Shown here piece by piece: positions 61,132-64,000 of a stretch of DNA of 64,000 nucleotides. The stretch is taken from the NCBI GenBank assembly GCA_947331495.1, contig CAMZOI010000001.1:744001-808000 (forward strand), given 5' to 3'. The first letter of the stretch is position 1. Every line of letters begins with the position of its first letter. The position numbers and the translations under genes are program-made. Below the pieces are notes generated by a model. The model saw nothing but the letters and a program-made list of their open reading frames with translations, did no database searches and was not told the origin of the DNA. This stretch comes from Erythrobacteraceae bacterium Alg239-R51. Its GTDB lineage: Bacteria > Pseudomonadota > Alphaproteobacteria > Sphingomonadales > Sphingomonadaceae.

Positions 61132-61791
61132 ATGAACAAACCATCCGCCCGAACCGTCGAATGGCGTGTCGAAACCGCGCAGATCGCTTATCGCGATGCG
61201 CTGTCGGCCATGCAAGCGCGCAACGAGGCAATTGCCACAGGCCAAGCGCGCGAGATGGTTTGGCTGCTCGAACATCCGCCGGTCTATACCGCCGGGACGA
61301 GCGCCGACGGGGCCGAACTGCTAGACCCGCGTTTCGAAGTGGTCGATGCCGGACGGGGCGGGCGTTATACCTACCATGGACCGGGCCAGCGCGTGGGTTA
61401 TGTCATGCTCGATCTGAAAGAACGCGGACGCGATGTGCGCTGTTTCGTCCATTCACTCGAAGGTTGGGTCATCGCAACGCTTGCCGAATTCGGTGTCGAA
61501 TGCTGGCGCAGCGAAGGTCGGATCGGGATATGGACGAATGACATCGATGGCCGCGAGGCCAAGATCGGCGCAATCGGCGTGCGGGTGCGGCGCTGGGTCA
61601 CCATGCATGGCTTTTCGGTCAATATCGCGCCCGATCTCGCGCATTTCAGTGGCATAGTGCCCTGCGGCATCGATCAATTCGGTGTCACAAGCCTGCAGCG
61701 GCTTGGAATTGATCTTGCGCCTGCAAGCTTCGATGAGGCATTGCGAGCAAGGTTCGGCGACTTTCTCGCCGCTCTGGAAGGAACGACATGA
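61132..61791 (+). CDS. lipB: Lipoyl(octanoyl) transferase
   Basis: A 219-aa enzyme that moves the octanoyl group from acyl-carrier protein to lipoyl domains. The [15 protein letters not shown] substrate-binding stretch, the catalytic lysine in [11 protein letters not shown] and the cysteine in [12 protein letters not shown] are all present. Length is normal. The start at [11 protein letters not shown] is accepted; it lies 61 nt from the divergent gene. Its end overlaps the lipoprotein gene by 4 nt, so the two form an operon. Confidence 0.95.
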   Translation: MNKPSARTVEWRVETAQIAYRDALSAMQARNEAIATGQAREMVWLLEHPPVYTAGTSADGAELLDPRFEVVDAGRGGRYTYHGPGQRVGYVMLDLKERGRDVRCFVHSLEGWVIATLAEFGVECWRSEGRIGIWTNDIDGREAKIGAIGVRVRRWVTMHGFSVNIAPDLAHFSGIVPCGIDQFGVTSLQRLGIDLAPASFDEALRARFGDFLAALEGTT

Positions 61792-62042
61792 CCCGCTGCA
61801 TCGCCGCTTTCGCCGCGCTCGTCTTTCTCGCCTCGTGCGGTGAAGAGCCTGTTCCCGAACAGCCGGTGGATGACGAGCGCAGCGCGCGCGGAGAAGTTCT
61901 CGGCGGAACGATCAGTGACGAGATGTTGCCTCTCGCCACCCGGCGCTCGCAATCTCCACCGCTGAGCGAGGACGACGAGACACAGGATGAAAGTGGGGGC
62001 AGCGGCGATACCGCGGCAAGCGAGGACGAGGGCGAAAGTTGA
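61788..62042 (+). CDS. Small acidic lipoprotein, 84 aa
   Basis: No family recognised. The N-terminus [17 protein letters not shown] is a lipobox-bearing signal (LASC, Cys 17), so the mature protein is 68 aa, anchored in a membrane and very acidic ([28 protein letters not shown]). It is probably unstructured. It overlaps the end of lipB by 4 nt and is likely translated with it; a link to lipoate metabolism is not shown. Confidence 0.75.
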   Translation: MTRCIAAFAALVFLASCGEEPVPEQPVDDERSARGEVLGGTISDEMLPLATRRSQSPPLSEDDETQDESGGSGDTAASEDEGES

Positions 62043-62066
62043 GCCTTTCGCCCCGCCCGGACCAGC

Positions 62067-63182
62067 CTATTCCGCTGCCTCGACCTCGTCCGCCTCGGCC
62101 ATGGTTGGGTAATCGATGTAGCCTTCGGGGCCTGGCATGTACCAGGTTTTAGGCGCATCGACATTCGGTGCGAGCTGCGCGCCGATCCTGAACCGCTCCG
62201 GCAGGTCGGGATTCGATATGAAATCGCGTCCCCAGCTAACTGCATCGCACCGCCCCGACTCGATGTCGGCCGCCGCGCCTTCGGGCGAATAGTCGCTGTT
62301 AAGCACGAGCGCGCCCGAATATCGCTGGCGGATAAGCGGGCTCTGCTTGGGAACTTCGGTGCTGCCGAACGTCCCTTCCGGCCCCGGTTCGCGCAGTTCG
62401 AGGAACGCCAAGCCAAGCTCTTCGATCACCTTGGCCGCCGCGCCGAACGTCGCGGGGGGATCGCTGTCGTCGCAGCCTTGGGTTTCGCCATTGGGCGACA
62501 GGCGTACGCCGACACGGTCTGCCCCCCATACGCCAACCAGTGCATTCAACACTTCACGAAGAAAACGGGTACGGTTTTCGGGGCTTCCGCCGTATTCGTC
62601 ATCGCGCAGATTTGTGCCGTCGCGCAAGAACTGGTCTACCAGGTAACCATTCGCGCCGTGCAATTGCACACCGTCGAAACCGGCCTTCTTTGCATTTTCG
62701 GCTGCGTGGCGATAATCATCCACCACCCGGGTTATCTCGTCTTTACCCAGCGCGCGAGCCGGCTGATAATCCTTGCGTCCTTCGAAAGTGTGCGCGTGAC
62801 CTGGCGCGCAGGTTGCACTGGCCGATACGGGCGGCTTACCGTCGAGAAAATCGGGATGCACCAGCCGCCCCATGTGCCATAGCTGAAGGACGATAAGCCC
62901 GTCCTCTTCGTGCACGCCCTGCGTGACCGGTTTCCAGCCCTCGACTTGTTCCTCACTCCAGATGCCGGGTGCGGCAGGCCAGCCGAGCCCTTCGACGCTG
63001 ATCCCGGTTGCTTCGCTGATAATCAGGCCCGCGCCAGCCCGCTGACGGTAATACGTCGCCATCATCTCGTTCGGTACCGAACCCGGCTGGCTCGAACGAC
63101 CTCTCGTGAGCGGGGCCATGAAGATTCGGTTGCGCGCTTCAAGCGAACCCATGGTTAGCGGTTCGAACAATTTTGCGTGCAT
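62067..63182 (-). CDS. Old Yellow Enzyme family alkene reductase
   Basis: A 371-aa FMN enzyme of the NemA/OYE group that reduces activated alkenes and nitro compounds with NADPH. Motifs: MAPLTRGRSSQPG, HMGRLVHP, the substrate-binding HGANGYLVDQFLRD and the catalytic tyrosine in this class (DEYGGS region), ending in DYPTMAEADEVE. The ATG at 63182 (MHAKLFEP) gives the standard length; the frame is open further to 63521 but those residues are arginine-rich. It is divergent from the EamA transporter gene, 54 nt away. Confidence 0.93.
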   Translation of the reverse strand: MHAKLFEPLTMGSLEARNRIFMAPLTRGRSSQPGSVPNEMMATYYRQRAGAGLIISEATGISVEGLGWPAAPGIWSEEQVEGWKPVTQGVHEEDGLIVLQLWHMGRLVHPDFLDGKPPVSASATCAPGHAHTFEGRKDYQPARALGKDEITRVVDDYRHAAENAKKAGFDGVQLHGANGYLVDQFLRDGTNLRDDEYGGSPENRTRFLREVLNALVGVWGADRVGVRLSPNGETQGCDDSDPPATFGAAAKVIEELGLAFLELREPGPEGTFGSTEVPKQSPLIRQRYSGALVLNSDYSPEGAAADIESGRCDAVSWGRDFISNPDLPERFRIGAQLAPNVDAPKTWYMPGPEGYIDYPTMAEADEVEAAE

Positions 63183-63236
63183 GGTGGGCCATTCCTTTTT
63201 GCTGGCAGGATATGGACGAAGAGCTAGGGGCGGGGG

Positions 63237-64000
63237 ATGAACGGCGCAACCGCACCGGCGGACAAGAATGGCTATCAGGCCAGTGCGTGGCACTTTGCTG
63301 CGCTGCTCGGCGGGAATACAGCGCTTGCCTTGGGGCCGTGGCTGGTGCGGCTGTCCGATACGGGGCCGGTTTCGGCTGCGTTCTGGCGGCTGTTCCTGCC
63401 GATCCCGGTCATCGCATACCTTGCGTGGAAGGGAAGATCTTCGGGGCCGATCGACCGCAAACTCATGTTGCTGGTTCTTGCGGCCGGCGTTTTCTTCGCA
63501 TTCGATCTTGCCAGCTGGCACATCGGGATCGAGCGTACGCGGTTGGGCAATGCCGTGCTGTTTGGCAATTCGGGTAGCTTGATCCTGATGCTGTGGGGTC
63601 TTGTGGTGTTACGACAGGCACCCTCGCGGCGCGAAGCGTTGGGGGTCCTTGCCGCGCTTGCAGGCGCGGCGATCCTCTTGGGACGGAGTCTGGATATTTC
63701 CACGGCAACGTTTGTCGGCGACCTCTTTTGCCTGCTGGCGGGACTGTTCTACGCCTTCTATCTTCTGCCTGCCCAACGGGCACGATCGGCGCTAGGGCAA
63801 TGGAGCGTATTGCTGCTCGTCTGCCTCGCAGCCTCTCCCTTATTGCTTGGGATGGCGTTCGTTCTGGGCGAACCAGTCTGGCCAGGCGCGGCTGGGTGGA
63901 CGCCAGTAGTATTGCTCGCCCTCTCGAGCCAGATCATCGGTCAGGGGCTGCTCGTCTTCTCGCTGAAGCATTTTTCGCCACTTATAATCGGCATGGCCTT
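63237..64000 (+). CDS. EamA/DMT family transporter (3' end outside window)
   Basis: A frame from the ATG at 63237 runs open to the last base of the window, about 254 codons, so the C-terminus is missing. Eight or nine hydrophobic segments are visible. The SAWHFAALLGGNTALALGPWLVRL start and the repeated helix-pair pattern with FWRLFLPIPV fit the EamA (DMT) permease family of metabolite exporters. GGGGCGGGGG precedes the start. Substrate unknown. Confidence 0.82.
   Translation, partial: MNGATAPADKNGYQASAWHFAALLGGNTALALGPWLVRLSDTGPVSAAFWRLFLPIPVIAYLAWKGRSSGPIDRKLMLLVLAAGVFFAFDLASWHIGIERTRLGNAVLFGNSGSLILMLWGLVVLRQAPSRREALGVLAALAGAAILLGRSLDISTATFVGDLFCLLAGLFYAFYLLPAQRARSALGQWSVLLLVCLAASPLLLGMAFVLGEPVWPGAAGWTPVVLLALSSQIIGQGLLVFSLKHFSPLIIGMA

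Noticed and set aside
1..64000. CRISPR arrays, transposases, integrases or prophage genes
   Set aside because: No regularly spaced repeats and no mobile-element proteins were found on reading both strands; the window appears to be core chromosome with one small inserted module.

Overview
The window looks like chromosomal DNA of a carotenoid-producing, aerobic alphaproteobacterium of the Sphingomonadales, most probably Erythrobacteraceae (Erythrobacter, Qipengyuania or Altererythrobacter type). The reasons are high GC, tightly packed genes with many 4-nt start/stop overlaps, a crtY-crtI-crtB carotenoid cluster, a secreted S9 peptidase / amidohydrolase / DUF885 set, and a TonB-dependent receptor with Fur-like sites. 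No insertion sequence, prophage, CRISPR array or rRNA gene was seen. All assignments come from reading the sequence; no database search was run.

Layout. 1-421: end of a Nmad3-like gene. 408-7299 (minus): a valine/isobutyrate catabolic operon (mmsA, DUF1214, DUF1254, acyl-CoA dehydrogenase, 3-hydroxyisobutyryl-CoA hydrolase, enoyl-CoA hydratase, small membrane protein, mmsB). 7383-14699: DUF819 transporter, tRNA-Gly(CCC), SDR, a TMEM165-like membrane protein, dps, pgl, Nudix, dinB and an MFS exporter. 14696-18117 (minus): two-subunit biotin-dependent acyl-CoA carboxylase. 18154-22490 (minus): crtY-crtI-LOG-crtB. 22586-31090: MipA-like outer-membrane protein, S9 peptidase, an unrecognised periplasmic protein, amidohydrolase, DUF885 lipoprotein, GT87-like protein and a 51-aa protein. 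31181-37517: AGCS symporter, then secE-nusG and rplK-rplA, which are separated by about 2.3 kb holding two minus-strand lipid-type genes (GDPD and PAP2). 37565-43961: CinA-like protein, Baeyer-Villiger-type monooxygenase, PilZ protein and a 1109-aa propeller-amidohydrolase. 43973-52357 (minus): chemotaxis cluster cheA-cheW-cheY-cheB-cheR followed by a GGDEF/EAL protein and an MCP. 52406-64000: MATE exporter, class II aldolase, orphan 2Fe-2S subunit, TonB siderophore receptor, arsC, MFS, PmtA-like methyltransferase, membrane protein, lipB, lipoprotein, Old Yellow Enzyme and a truncated EamA transporter.

How the genes work together. The valine operon takes isobutyryl-CoA to propionyl-CoA through methacrylyl-CoA, 3-hydroxyisobutyryl-CoA, 3-hydroxyisobutyrate and methylmalonate semialdehyde. 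The nearby acyl-CoA carboxylase could take up such products, but its substrate is not fixed by sequence. crtB, crtI and crtY make beta-carotene from geranylgeranyl diphosphate; crtE and later modifying genes are not in the window. The chemotaxis genes form one compact set with a membrane-anchored receptor that has almost no periplasmic sensor.

Most worth a second look: the split secE-nusG / rplK-rplA locus with a tRNA T-arm-like relic in its leader, the LOG enzyme translationally coupled inside the carotenoid operon, the unrecognised 273-aa protein carrying TonB-receptor-like motifs, the CheA with a degenerate receiver tail, and the orphan 2Fe-2S subunit.
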